DNA of 18,716 nucleotides, from the NCBI GenBank assembly GCA_964568805.1, contig CAZMRW010000086.1, positions 1 to 18,716 on the forward strand, in the 5' to 3' direction. The DNA comes from CAZMRW01 sp964568805. Its GTDB lineage: Bacteria > Pseudomonadota > Gammaproteobacteria > Methylococcales > Methylomonadaceae. Positions 7,729 to 14,050 of this stretch are shown here, in pieces. The number at the start of each line of letters is the position of its first letter. Within the stretch, counting starts at the first letter, position 1. A program made the position numbers and the translations under genes. The notes below the pieces were generated by a model, which saw only the letters and a program-made list of their open reading frames with translations, did no database searches and was not told where the DNA came from.

Positions 7729-7758
7729 TTCATCAGGCATCGTCAAATGCCTGATGAA
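7729..7758. repeat. 12-bp perfect stem-loop downstream of csp
   Basis: TTCATCAGGCAT and ATGCCTGATGAA are exact complements around a 6-base loop (CGTCAA). On the minus strand it lies about 45 bases after the csp stop and is preceded, not followed, by five T residues, so it is not a textbook terminator. It may stabilise the csp mRNA 3' end or stop exonucleases. The region 7493-7801 holds no other recognisable gene; a further TCAATCG/CGATTGA dyad lies at about 7680-7706. Confidence 0.5.
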
Positions 7759-7801
7759 AAACCCGACTGCAACCTGGCACGGCTGCCGTCAGTCAAGCCG
7801 A

Positions 7802-8002
7802 TTAGAGTAGTGTGACTTCTTCAGCTTGCGGACCTTTTTGGCCCTGGGTAATGGTGAAGCGTACTTTTTGTCCTTCATCCAGAGACTTATAGCCTGTGCC
7901 CGCAATATTGCGGAAATGAACAAAAACATCGGGGCCTGATTCTTGTTGAATGAAGCCAAAGCCTTTTTCTGAGTTAAACCACTTAACGGTTCCGGTAGAC
8001 AT
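7802..8002 (-). CDS. CspA-family cold-shock protein
   Basis: A 66-residue single cold-shock domain, the standard length. RNP1 is KGFGFI (13-18) and RNP2 is VFVHF (26-30), preceded by TGTVKWFNSEKG, and the usual tail QGPQAEEV appears as KGPQAEEV. These aromatic residues bind single-stranded RNA and DNA; family members act as RNA chaperones that melt secondary structure, especially after cold shock. The ATG at 8002 has AGGAC a few bases upstream. A near-consensus promoter lies at 8154-8182, giving a leader of about 145 nt, which is characteristic of cold-inducible csp genes whose leader folds into a temperature-dependent structure. Cold induction is an inference from this architecture; some members with such leaders are constitutive. 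Confidence 0.96.
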   Translation of the reverse strand: MSTGTVKWFNSEKGFGFIQQESGPDVFVHFRNIAGTGYKSLDEGQKVRFTITQGQKGPQAEEVTLL

Positions 8003-8147
8003 GGTAAGTCCTATAAAAAAATGTGTAACTAAAGCCTGATTAAGGCTGGTGGAGCTAAAAAATTCAAGAATTACTTAATGATAAACAGGACGAGCACACT
8101 ACGGAACTACGTAGAGATAAGCATAACGGTAAATCAATTTAAAGCTG
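8003..8147 (-). promoter_or_regulatory. Long 5' leader of the csp mRNA
   Basis: The promoter placement predicts a leader of about 145 nt. It contains a CTACGTAGTTCCGTAG stretch able to fold on itself (about 8118-8098), A/T-rich segments near the start codon, and a ribosome site AGGAC. Long structured leaders control csp translation and mRNA stability in many bacteria. I did not find an exact cold-box match. Confidence 0.5.
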
Positions 8148-8153
8148 GGAGGG

Positions 8154-8182
8154 ATAATATACAGGCTGACAGGGAATGTCAA
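8154..8182 (-). promoter_or_regulatory. Near-consensus sigma70 promoter for csp
   Basis: On the minus strand TTGACA (8182-8177) is followed by a 17-bp spacer and TATTAT (8159-8154): six of six and five of six consensus bases at ideal spacing. It lies immediately after the FUN14-family stop codon at 8190, so csp has its own transcript. Confidence 0.85.
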
Positions 8183-8189
8183 CTAAATC

Positions 8190-8537
8190 TTAGCCAAGCT
8201 TAAATCCTGCAAAAAAACCTGCGACGCCACTAACGCCTCTAACGGTAATAGTGGATAGCCGATTGATTAAAAAGGTCCCGGAATCTTGCGCTGCCTGAGT
8301 GGCGGAATTGGCCGCATTTTGCAATTCGGTATCGGTGATATCGATAATGCCATAATATTCGCCGGCAAACATCAGCACGATGGCAGCTCCGCCCAAAAAC
8401 AGGGTGATAAGAAGCATTTTTTTAGCAAAATAACCGACAGCCAGGCCGATAACGAAAGGAGCGCCTACGCTGCCTAGCAGAAAAGTCGACGATAAAACAT
8501 CGTTGGCAGGCGCTGCTTCTGTTGCATTGTTAATCAT
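8190..8537 (-). CDS. FUN14-family small membrane protein
   Basis: A 115-residue protein. After a polar N-terminus comes SSTFLLGSVGAPFVIGLAVGYFAKK (about 16-40), a glycine-rich helix ending in a paired Lys, then a second helix LLITLFLGGAAIVLMFAG (42-59), a loop with ITDTE, a polar helix, and a third glycine-rich segment GVSGVAGFFAGFKLG at the C-terminus. This arrangement, with G-x-x-x-G-Y-x-x-K-K, matches the FUN14 family, known in eukaryotes as mitochondrial outer-membrane FUNDC proteins. The bacterial role is unknown. ATG 8537 has GGAAT just upstream. The gene lies directly upstream of the csp promoter on the same strand, and the next gene upstream (8816-9175) is separated by 278 bases with inverted repeats, so it is probably transcribed alone. 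Confidence 0.8.
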   Translation of the reverse strand: MINNATEAAPANDVLSSTFLLGSVGAPFVIGLAVGYFAKKMLLITLFLGGAAIVLMFAGEYYGIIDITDTELQNAANSATQAAQDSGTFLINRLSTITVRGVSGVAGFFAGFKLG

Positions 8538-8657
8538 GATTCCGGTTTATTCTGATGTTAAGTAGAGTCAATTGTCCTTGAGCGAATCCCGCCGCATCAA
8601 AATTTTATCACAGACTACCCGACAACATCTATCGCCTATAAAAAATGATTTTCATAT

Positions 8658-8700
8658 TCAGCCGTATCTGAAACCACAAGATTTTGCGGTGTACGGCTGA
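8658..8700. repeat. Nested inverted repeat (9-bp arms)
   Basis: TCAGCCGTA (8658-8666) and TACGGCTGA (8692-8700) are exact complements. Within the 25-base spacer, ACCACAA and TTGCGGT can form an inner stem with one mismatch around GATT, so the element folds as a two-level hairpin. No T-run follows in either direction. Confidence 0.55.
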
Positions 8701-8739
8701 GATTTCGAAAGCGTTTATTTATCTTCGCCAGTCCGATTA

Positions 8740-8770
8740 CGAAGTGGACAATAGTTAAAAATCCACTTCG
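8740..8770. repeat. 9-bp inverted repeat downstream of the small exported protein gene
   Basis: CGAAGTGGA (8740-8748) and TCCACTTCG (8762-8770) are exact complements with a 13-base A/T-rich spacer. It lies about 45 bases after the minus-strand stop at 8816 and may mark the 3' end of that transcript, although it lacks a clean T-tract. Confidence 0.5.
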
Positions 8771-8815
8771 ACTCGTTGCCTATTCACTGGTTCTTTTTTA
8801 ATTGGCGGATTCAAT

Positions 8816-9175
8816 TCAAGAGCCGCCATCCCAAGTTATATCTTTTTTGTTGGTCAACAAGGCCTTGGCTTCTTCTACGACACTGACGCCCTGATTAAAA
8901 TCGCCATTTTTGACGGCTCTTTTGGCTGCGCTCAGCTTGGTGCCGACACGTGACAAGACCATGGAGTTATTCCTGTTTTCAGATGTCAGATTGATGGCTG
9001 CTTTCGCTAGTCTGGTGAAATTTTCAGCGTCGCCTCTCTTACCCAGATCAATCAAGTCATCGGCGATTGAAGTCAATAGCGTGAGATCTTCATTGACGGC
9101 GCTGCCGGCTGCATGCACTGCGCCTATTGATAAAAATGAGAGCAGCAATGCTGCCAGTGTGTGTCTAATTTTCAT
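8816..9175 (-). CDS. Small exported helical protein of unknown function
   Basis: A 119-residue protein with a clear signal peptide: MKIRHT, a hydrophobic core LAALLLSFLSIGAV, and a cleavage site at HA-AG (about residue 22-23). The mature part (~97 residues) is predicted almost wholly alpha-helical, with two similar blocks: LGKRGDAENFTRLAKAAI (44-61) and AAKRAVKNGDFNQGVSVVEEAKALL (about 83-107), each pairing a Gly-Asp turn with an Ala/Lys-rich helix. The layout recalls the small helical metal-binding protein SmbP of nitrifiers, but the histidines that bind metal there are absent, so I do not assign that function. The start is well supported: GAGGC lies 6-10 bases ahead of ATG 9175. It is transcribed divergently from zwf across a 585-base gap. 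Confidence 0.7.
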   Translation of the reverse strand: MKIRHTLAALLLSFLSIGAVHAAGSAVNEDLTLLTSIADDLIDLGKRGDAENFTRLAKAAINLTSENRNNSMVLSRVGTKLSAAKRAVKNGDFNQGVSVVEEAKALLTNKKDITWDGGS

Positions 9176-9200
9176 AATTTTGCCTCGTGTGTATCCAATT

Positions 9201-9356
9201 TATTATCGACTACTATAGTGCCCAATTAAGCAACAACTTTTGAATTGGCCGGATTCCTGAAAATAGGTCATAGAATACGCCCAATAAGAATAATAGTGAG
9301 TCGATACTATAAGAGCATTCCGGGAATTCTGTCAACAACATTTCGAGTCGATACTA
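9201..9356. repeat. Three copies of the motif (G)AGTCGATA[AC]TA
   Basis: GAGTCGATACTA occurs twice on the plus strand, at 9298-9309 and 9345-9356 (47 bases start to start). An inverted copy with one difference, AGTCGATAATA, lies on the minus strand at 9211-9201, inside the expected 5' leader or promoter of the exported-protein gene. All are followed by A/T-rich sequence. They may be operator sites or remnants of a short repeat. Confidence 0.5.
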
Positions 9357-9683
9357 AATAAATGCAATAAACTCAATTTTATCGCTCTAAACGGATGCTG
9401 TTTCTCAGGCTTTCCAATGACCAAAATAAAGGAAAACCATCTGGTTACGGAGTAAAACACAGGGTCGAGTCATCACGGCAATATCTGATGTAATCCGTTT
9501 TGCCAGGAACAAGACCAAGCAATGAATGCAGCGTATTGAGCCGATTTCTGAGATAATGAATTAGAGCCTTACATCTCATTGGCGGTTTTTTAATCTCTTT
9601 CCCTGACCCGCTCGGCAACTTTTCCGGCGTTGCCTCTGCCCTCACGCAGTCGCCCGGCAGGAAGGGAAGAGATGCCGTCAATT

Positions 9684-9722
9684 GAATGCAATGCATATAA
9701 TATTGTGGTGTAGTATGCATTC
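9684..9722 (+). promoter_or_regulatory. Candidate zwf promoter with overlapping dyad
   Basis: TATAAT (9696-9701) lies 59 bases before the zwf ATG. GAATGCA (9684-9690) and TGCATTC (9716-9722) flank it symmetrically, so a regulator bound there would cover the -10 region and the start point. No good -35 hexamer is found at 16-18 bp, which suggests activator dependence or a weak promoter. Confidence 0.4.
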
Positions 9723-9760
9723 AGCCTCGGCCATCCCTAATTTTTTCCCTGACTAATTGA

Positions 9761-11230
9761 ATGAAAGACAAAAATACTTTTAAACCTTGTGACCTGGTGA
9801 TCTATGGCGCGTTAGGGGATTTGTCCCGGCGCAAGTTGCTGATTTCTTTATATCGCCTTGAAAATGCCAACTTGATGGAGCCTGATACCCGAATAATCGG
9901 GGTCGACAGACACGCAGGCGGAAATGCCGAGTTTATCGAGACAGCGTCCAAAAGTTTGCAGGAATTTTTAAATGATAAAATGGATGCTGACGTTTGGAAG
10001 AGATTTTCAGCCAGGCTCGCTTATCTGCAAATCGATTTGACCCAGCCGGATCAGTACCTGAAGCTGAACGCGGTCATCGACCAGAAATCAAGAATCATGG
10101 TCAACTATTTTGCGGTATCGCCTTTCTTGTTTAAAAGCATTTGCCATGGTCTCGATACATCCGGCATATTGACGGAAGAGTCGCGCATGGTGATGGAAAA
10201 ACCAATTGGCCATGACCTGCAATCTTCCAAAGACATCAATGACGAAGTGGCAAAGGTTTTCAATGAAAACCAGGTGTATCGTATCGATCATTATCTGGGT
10301 AAGGAAACGGTACTGAATTTATTGGCATTGCGTTTTGCCAATTCCATTTTTACCACCAACTGGAACCACAATACCATCGATCATATCCAAGTAACTGTCG
10401 CCGAGGAAATTGGCATAGAGGGCCGTTGGGAATATTTCGACAAAACCGGCCAATTACGCGACATGGTGCAAAATCACCTGTTGCAGATTTTGACCTTTAT
10501 TGCCATGGAACCCCCCGTCAATCTGGAAGCCGAGAGCATTCATAATGAAAAAATAAAGGTTCTGAAAGCGCTGCGCCCGATTACGGTCAACAATGTCGAA
10601 GAGAAAACCGTCCGGGGCCAGTACACAGCCGGTTATGTCAACTGCGGACCGGTGCCGGGCTATCTTGAAGAAGACGGCGCCAACAAAGACAGCACGACCG
10701 AATCATTTGTCGCGATCAGGGTCGATATCGATAACTGGCGCTGGGCGGGAGTACCGTTTTACTTGCGCACCGGCAAGCGCATGCATCATAAACGCACTGA
10801 GATCGTCGTTTATTTTAAACAACTGCCTCACAATATTTTTAAAGACAGCTACCTGCGGTTGCCGCCCAATAAACTCATCATTCACCTGCAACCCAATGAA
10901 GGCGTGGAAATCGAGATGCTAAACAAAGTGCCCGGTATTGATGAAAATCTAAAGATACAGAAAACCAAACTGGATTTGAGTTTTTTTGAAACATTTAAAA
11001 AAAGCCGTATTTTCGGCGGCTATGAAAAACTGGTGCTGGAAGCCATGCGCGGAAATCCTACGCTCTTTCTGAGCCGCGCTGAGATTGAGCAGGCCTGGAT
11101 TTGGATCGACTCCATACAGAATGCCTGGGCTAAGACCCGTGAAAAACCAAAACCCTATCAGGCCGGCACTTGGGGCCCTATCGCTTCCGACCTGTTGCTG
11201 GATCGTGATGGCAGAGCCTGGGAAGGTTAA
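9761..11230 (+). CDS. zwf: Glucose-6-phosphate 1-dehydrogenase
   Basis: A 489-residue cytosolic enzyme oxidising glucose 6-phosphate to 6-phosphogluconolactone with NAD(P)+. The N-terminal Rossmann fold carries GALGDLSRRK (16-25), the G-A-x-G-D-L-x-x-R-K coenzyme motif. The active-site signature RIDHYLGKE spans 174-182, with D176, H177 and K181 in the substrate site. FYLRTGKRM (about 334-342) is the second conserved substrate and coenzyme element. Length matches proteobacterial enzymes (E. coli 491). ATG 9761 places PCDLVIYGALGD in the usual place; the ribosome site is weak. It is first in zwf-edd-eda-gltA, with 128 bases before edd. In methanotrophs this enzyme links hexose phosphate to the Entner-Doudoroff and oxidative cycle branches. 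Gln and Arg near the GALGD motif do not by themselves settle NAD versus NADP use. Confidence 0.97.
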   Translation: MKDKNTFKPCDLVIYGALGDLSRRKLLISLYRLENANLMEPDTRIIGVDRHAGGNAEFIETASKSLQEFLNDKMDADVWKRFSARLAYLQIDLTQPDQYLKLNAVIDQKSRIMVNYFAVSPFLFKSICHGLDTSGILTEESRMVMEKPIGHDLQSSKDINDEVAKVFNENQVYRIDHYLGKETVLNLLALRFANSIFTTNWNHNTIDHIQVTVAEEIGIEGRWEYFDKTGQLRDMVQNHLLQILTFIAMEPPVNLEAESIHNEKIKVLKALRPITVNNVEEKTVRGQYTAGYVNCGPVPGYLEEDGANKDSTTESFVAIRVDIDNWRWAGVPFYLRTGKRMHHKRTEIVVYFKQLPHNIFKDSYLRLPPNKLIIHLQPNEGVEIEMLNKVPGIDENLKIQKTKLDLSFFETFKKSRIFGGYEKLVLEAMRGNPTLFLSRAEIEQAWIWIDSIQNAWAKTREKPKPYQAGTWGPIASDLLLDRDGRAWEG

Positions 11231-11358
11231 CCAATGAGCACTAGTTAAAAGAGGCAAACCTGTTAGTTTTTAATCATTGTTTCTAAGCTGTTTTCATTTG
11301 GTACGTTTTTTATAGTGTTACCTCTGCTTAGCCCTAAATTGTAAATAAAGGTATTAAC

Positions 11359-13179
11359 ATGCATCCGATTGTTGAAAAAGTGACTCAAGATATCATCGAG
11401 CGCAGTCATCCCACCCGTTCGGCCTACCTCAAATATATTGATGGCGTCGCAAAAAAAGGCCCGATTCGTTCAGGAATGGGGTGCGGCAATTTAGCCCACG
11501 GTTTTGCCGCATGCAGCGCCAGCGAAAAAGCCGATTTAACCGGCGATCAAAAAGCCAATATTGCCATTATCACATCATACAATGACATGTTGTCGGCCCA
11601 TCAGCCATACAAGGACTTTCCGGACCTCATCAAGGCGGCCATTCGGGAAGCCGGCGGCGTCGCGCAGGTAGCCGGCGGCGTTCCAGCGATGTGTGACGGC
11701 ATCACCCAGGGTCAGCCCGGCATGGAGTTGTCTTTATTCAGCCGCGACCTGATAGCGATGGCCACCGCCATTGGCATGAGCCACAATATGTTTGACGGCG
11801 CCATGTATCTCGGCGTCTGTGACAAGATCGTTCCGGGACTGCTGATCGGCGCACTCAGTTTCGGCCATTTACCCGCCATTTTTGTTCCGGCAGGCCCCAT
11901 GCCTAGCGGCTTGACCAATAAGGAAAAAGCCCGCGCCCGCCAGGCTTATGCTGTCGGTAAAATTGGCCGCAAAGAGCTGCTTGAAGCCGAGTCAGCGTCT
12001 TATCACAGCCCCGGCACCTGCACATTTTACGGCACGGCGAACAGTAACCAGATGATGATGGAGATCATGGGCCTGCATCTGCCCGGTAGTTCGTTCATCA
12101 ATCCCTATACGCCGTTACGCGATGAATTGACCAAAGCGGCAGCGAAGCAAATTTTAAAATTTACGGCGCTGGGCGAGGATTATCGCCCGATTGCGCACAT
12201 GATCTCCGAGAAAGCGATCGTCAATGCAGTCATCGGCCTGTTGGCTACGGGCGGCTCAACCAATCATACCATGCACCTGGTCGCCATTGCCCGCGCCTCC
12301 GGCATTGTTCTGAACTGGGATGATTTTGACAGGCTTTCCAAAGTGATTCCATTGATAGCCAAGATCTATCCCAACGGTCCCGCCGATGTTAACCACTTCC
12401 AGGCGGCTGGCGGAATGGGCGTGCTCATCGCTGAACTGTTACGAAACGGCCTTCTGCATGAAGACATTATCACCGTTGCGGACAAGCGGGGCATGAACAG
12501 CTATTGCCAGGAGCCCAGACTTATCGATAACCAGTTGGTGTGGGAACCGGTTCCCGATAAATCGCACGATATGGAGGTGCTCGGCTCCGTCGAAAAACCT
12601 TTTGCTACCGGCGGCGGCCTGCATGTCATGCATGGCAATTTAGGACGCGGCATCTCTAAACTGTCGGCAGTGTCAGAAGATCACCAATTCGTTAAAGCAC
12701 CGGCCGTCGTATTTGACGACCAGGAAGATATGCTGGCCGCCTTCAAACGCGGAGAACTGGAAAAAGATTTTATCGCCGTGGTCCGTTTTCAGGGGCCTCG
12801 TTCCAACGGCATGCCGGAGTTGCATAAACTGACGCCGCCTCTGGGCGTGTTGCAGGATAAAGGTTTCAAAGTCGCCCTGGTTACCGACGGACGCATGTCG
12901 GGCGCATCCGGCAAAGTCCCTTCGGTCATTCATGTCTGCCCCGAATGCGAAGCCGGGGGCCCGCTGGCGAAAGTGCTGAACGGCGACATGATTTCGTTGA
13001 ACTTGCAGACCGGCGATTTTAATGTCTTGGTTGACGAAGCGGAATTTAACGCCAGGGTGCCCCTGCCCAATTCGGCCAAAAACCATCATTACGGCACGGG
13101 ACGTGAACTGTTCGGTCGTTTCCGGCTGAACGCCTCGTCCGCTGAGACCGGCGCATCCAATTTATTCGTTTGCGATTAA
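11359..13179 (+). CDS. edd: Phosphogluconate dehydratase (Entner-Doudoroff)
   Basis: A 606-residue IlvD/Edd-family dehydratase converting 6-phosphogluconate to 2-keto-3-deoxy-6-phosphogluconate (KDPG). Length equals that of E. coli Edd (603). Conserved stretches include MGCGNLAHGFAACSA, VPAMCDGITQGQPGMELS with Cys at 112, YLGVCDK with C154, and CTFYGTANSNQMMME with C221. C154 and C221 correspond in position to the iron-sulfur ligands of the E. coli enzyme, so an oxygen-sensitive [4Fe-4S] cluster is expected. GGSTNHTMHL (about 296-305) and the C-terminal TDGRMSGASGKVPS are further family signatures that separate Edd from dihydroxyacid dehydratase. AAAGG lies 8-12 bases upstream of ATG 11359. 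A possible TATAGT at 11311-11316 suggests its own promoter, though the -35 is poor. The eda gene starts 61 bases after the stop. Confidence 0.97.
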   Translation: MHPIVEKVTQDIIERSHPTRSAYLKYIDGVAKKGPIRSGMGCGNLAHGFAACSASEKADLTGDQKANIAIITSYNDMLSAHQPYKDFPDLIKAAIREAGGVAQVAGGVPAMCDGITQGQPGMELSLFSRDLIAMATAIGMSHNMFDGAMYLGVCDKIVPGLLIGALSFGHLPAIFVPAGPMPSGLTNKEKARARQAYAVGKIGRKELLEAESASYHSPGTCTFYGTANSNQMMMEIMGLHLPGSSFINPYTPLRDELTKAAAKQILKFTALGEDYRPIAHMISEKAIVNAVIGLLATGGSTNHTMHLVAIARASGIVLNWDDFDRLSKVIPLIAKIYPNGPADVNHFQAAGGMGVLIAELLRNGLLHEDIITVADKRGMNSYCQEPRLIDNQLVWEPVPDKSHDMEVLGSVEKPFATGGGLHVMHGNLGRGISKLSAVSEDHQFVKAPAVVFDDQEDMLAAFKRGELEKDFIAVVRFQGPRSNGMPELHKLTPPLGVLQDKGFKVALVTDGRMSGASGKVPSVIHVCPECEAGGPLAKVLNGDMISLNLQTGDFNVLVDEAEFNARVPLPNSAKNHHYGTGRELFGRFRLNASSAETGASNLFVCD

Positions 13180-13240
13180 CAAACCCAAAGAGCCTGAGCG
13201 CGATAAAAACCTGTTGACAACAACCTCATATAATAAAGCA

Positions 13241-13891
13241 ATGACTCAAAATAACTGGAAAATCCAACCGAAAGACGTATTAAACGCCGGCCCTGTAATG
13301 CCCGTTATGGTAATTCAGAAACTGGACGATGCCGTCCCGTTAGCACGCGCGCTGGTTGCAGGCGGCATTAAAGTTCTGGAAATCACCTTGCGTACGCCGA
13401 TTGCACTCGATGCGATCAAACTGATTAGCCAGGAGGTCGAAGGCGCCATAGTCGGTGCCGGCACGATCGCCAATCCGGCGCAGTTAAAAGCCGCCGAGGA
13501 TGCGGGCGCCGTTTTTGCGATCAGCCCCGGGATTACGGCATCGTTACTGGAAGCCGCCAATACCGGAAGCATCGCGTTAATCCCGGGCGTGGCGACTTTG
13601 TCTGAATTGATGCTGGGCATGGAATACGGTCTCGATCATTTCAAGTTTTTTCCGGCTGAAGCGGCGGGCGGCATCCCGATGTTAAAAGCCATTGCCGGAC
13701 CGTTCCCTCAGGCAACTTTTTGCCCGACCGGCGGTATTTCTCCGGACAACTACCAGGCTTATCTGCAATTGCCCAATGTGGCCTGCGTGGGAGGGTCCTG
13801 GCTTGCACCACAAGAGGCAGTCAATACCAAAAACTGGGCAAAAGTGACCGAATTGGCACAAAAAGCCATCATCAATGTCAAAGCTATTTGA
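13241..13891 (+). CDS. eda: KDPG aldolase (2-dehydro-3-deoxy-phosphogluconate aldolase)
   Basis: A 216-residue class I aldolase that splits KDPG to pyruvate and glyceraldehyde 3-phosphate; it may also act on 2-keto-4-hydroxyglutarate. From ATG 13241 the N-terminus NNWKIQPKDVLNAGPVMPV aligns with E. coli Eda. Catalytic E47 lies in LEITLRT, and the Schiff-base lysine K135 lies in HFKFFPAEAAGG; both match E. coli E45 and K133 in spacing. GAGTIANPAQ and CPTGGISPDNY form phosphate-binding loops. A TTG nine codons upstream (13214) would extend the protein, but the added residues are unlike the family. The gene is 61 bases after edd with no terminator seen, so they are probably cotranscribed. Trimeric cytosolic enzyme in this family. 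Confidence 0.97.
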   Translation: MTQNNWKIQPKDVLNAGPVMPVMVIQKLDDAVPLARALVAGGIKVLEITLRTPIALDAIKLISQEVEGAIVGAGTIANPAQLKAAEDAGAVFAISPGITASLLEAANTGSIALIPGVATLSELMLGMEYGLDHFKFFPAEAAGGIPMLKAIAGPFPQATFCPTGGISPDNYQAYLQLPNVACVGGSWLAPQEAVNTKNWAKVTELAQKAIINVKAI

Positions 13892-13927
13892 ATAATTTTT
13901 GACAAAAATGACCTAAGAAACAAATCT

Positions 13928-13950
13928 GACGGTGGCTTTAGGCTGCCGTC
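13928..13950. repeat. 9-bp stem-loop in the eda-gltA gap
   Basis: GACGG/CCGTC extended by two G-U pairs and GC gives a 9-bp RNA stem with a 5-base loop. There is no T-tract, so it may be an RNA processing or stabilising hairpin between eda and gltA. A TTGACA at 13899-13904 has no acceptable -10 partner. Confidence 0.4.
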
Positions 13951-14050
13951 CAGAGGCAAAACCCAGGTTAACTACGCCTCGTTTCTTAATATTTTCCAAG
14001 CTTTGTGGTAATGTCTTACGGCGACGCCCCAAAAAACCGAGAATAAGCCC

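Larger units (their letters stand above)
9176..9760. promoter_or_regulatory. Divergent non-coding region between the small exported protein gene and zwf
   Basis: No convincing gene is seen in these 585 bases; a minus-strand open frame at 9445-9720 looks accidental. It contains three copies of an AGTCGATA-based motif (9201-9211, 9298-9309, 9345-9356), a TTCCGGGAA dyad near 9318-9326, and an exact TATAAT (9696-9701) flanked by a 7-bp inverted repeat near zwf. On the minus strand TATAGT (9217-9212) could be the -10 of the exported-protein gene. Confidence 0.5.

Noticed and set aside
7610..7810. 66-residue plus-strand open frame downstream of csp
   Set aside because: It runs through strong inverted repeats and into the csp 3' end in antisense, and has no ribosome site.
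9445..9720. 91-residue minus-strand open frame upstream of zwf
   Set aside because: It has low-complexity, non-protein-like composition and overlaps the likely zwf promoter.
9708..9724. HexR-type operator near zwf (TGTAGT half-site)
   Set aside because: Only one half matches the TGTARTWWWAYTACA consensus; the second half diverges at several positions.
13214..13234. TTGACA followed by TATAAT before eda, and TTG 13214 as a start codon
   Set aside because: The hexamers are only 9 bp apart, far too close for sigma70. The TTG start adds residues without family match; ATG 13241 aligns with E. coli Eda.
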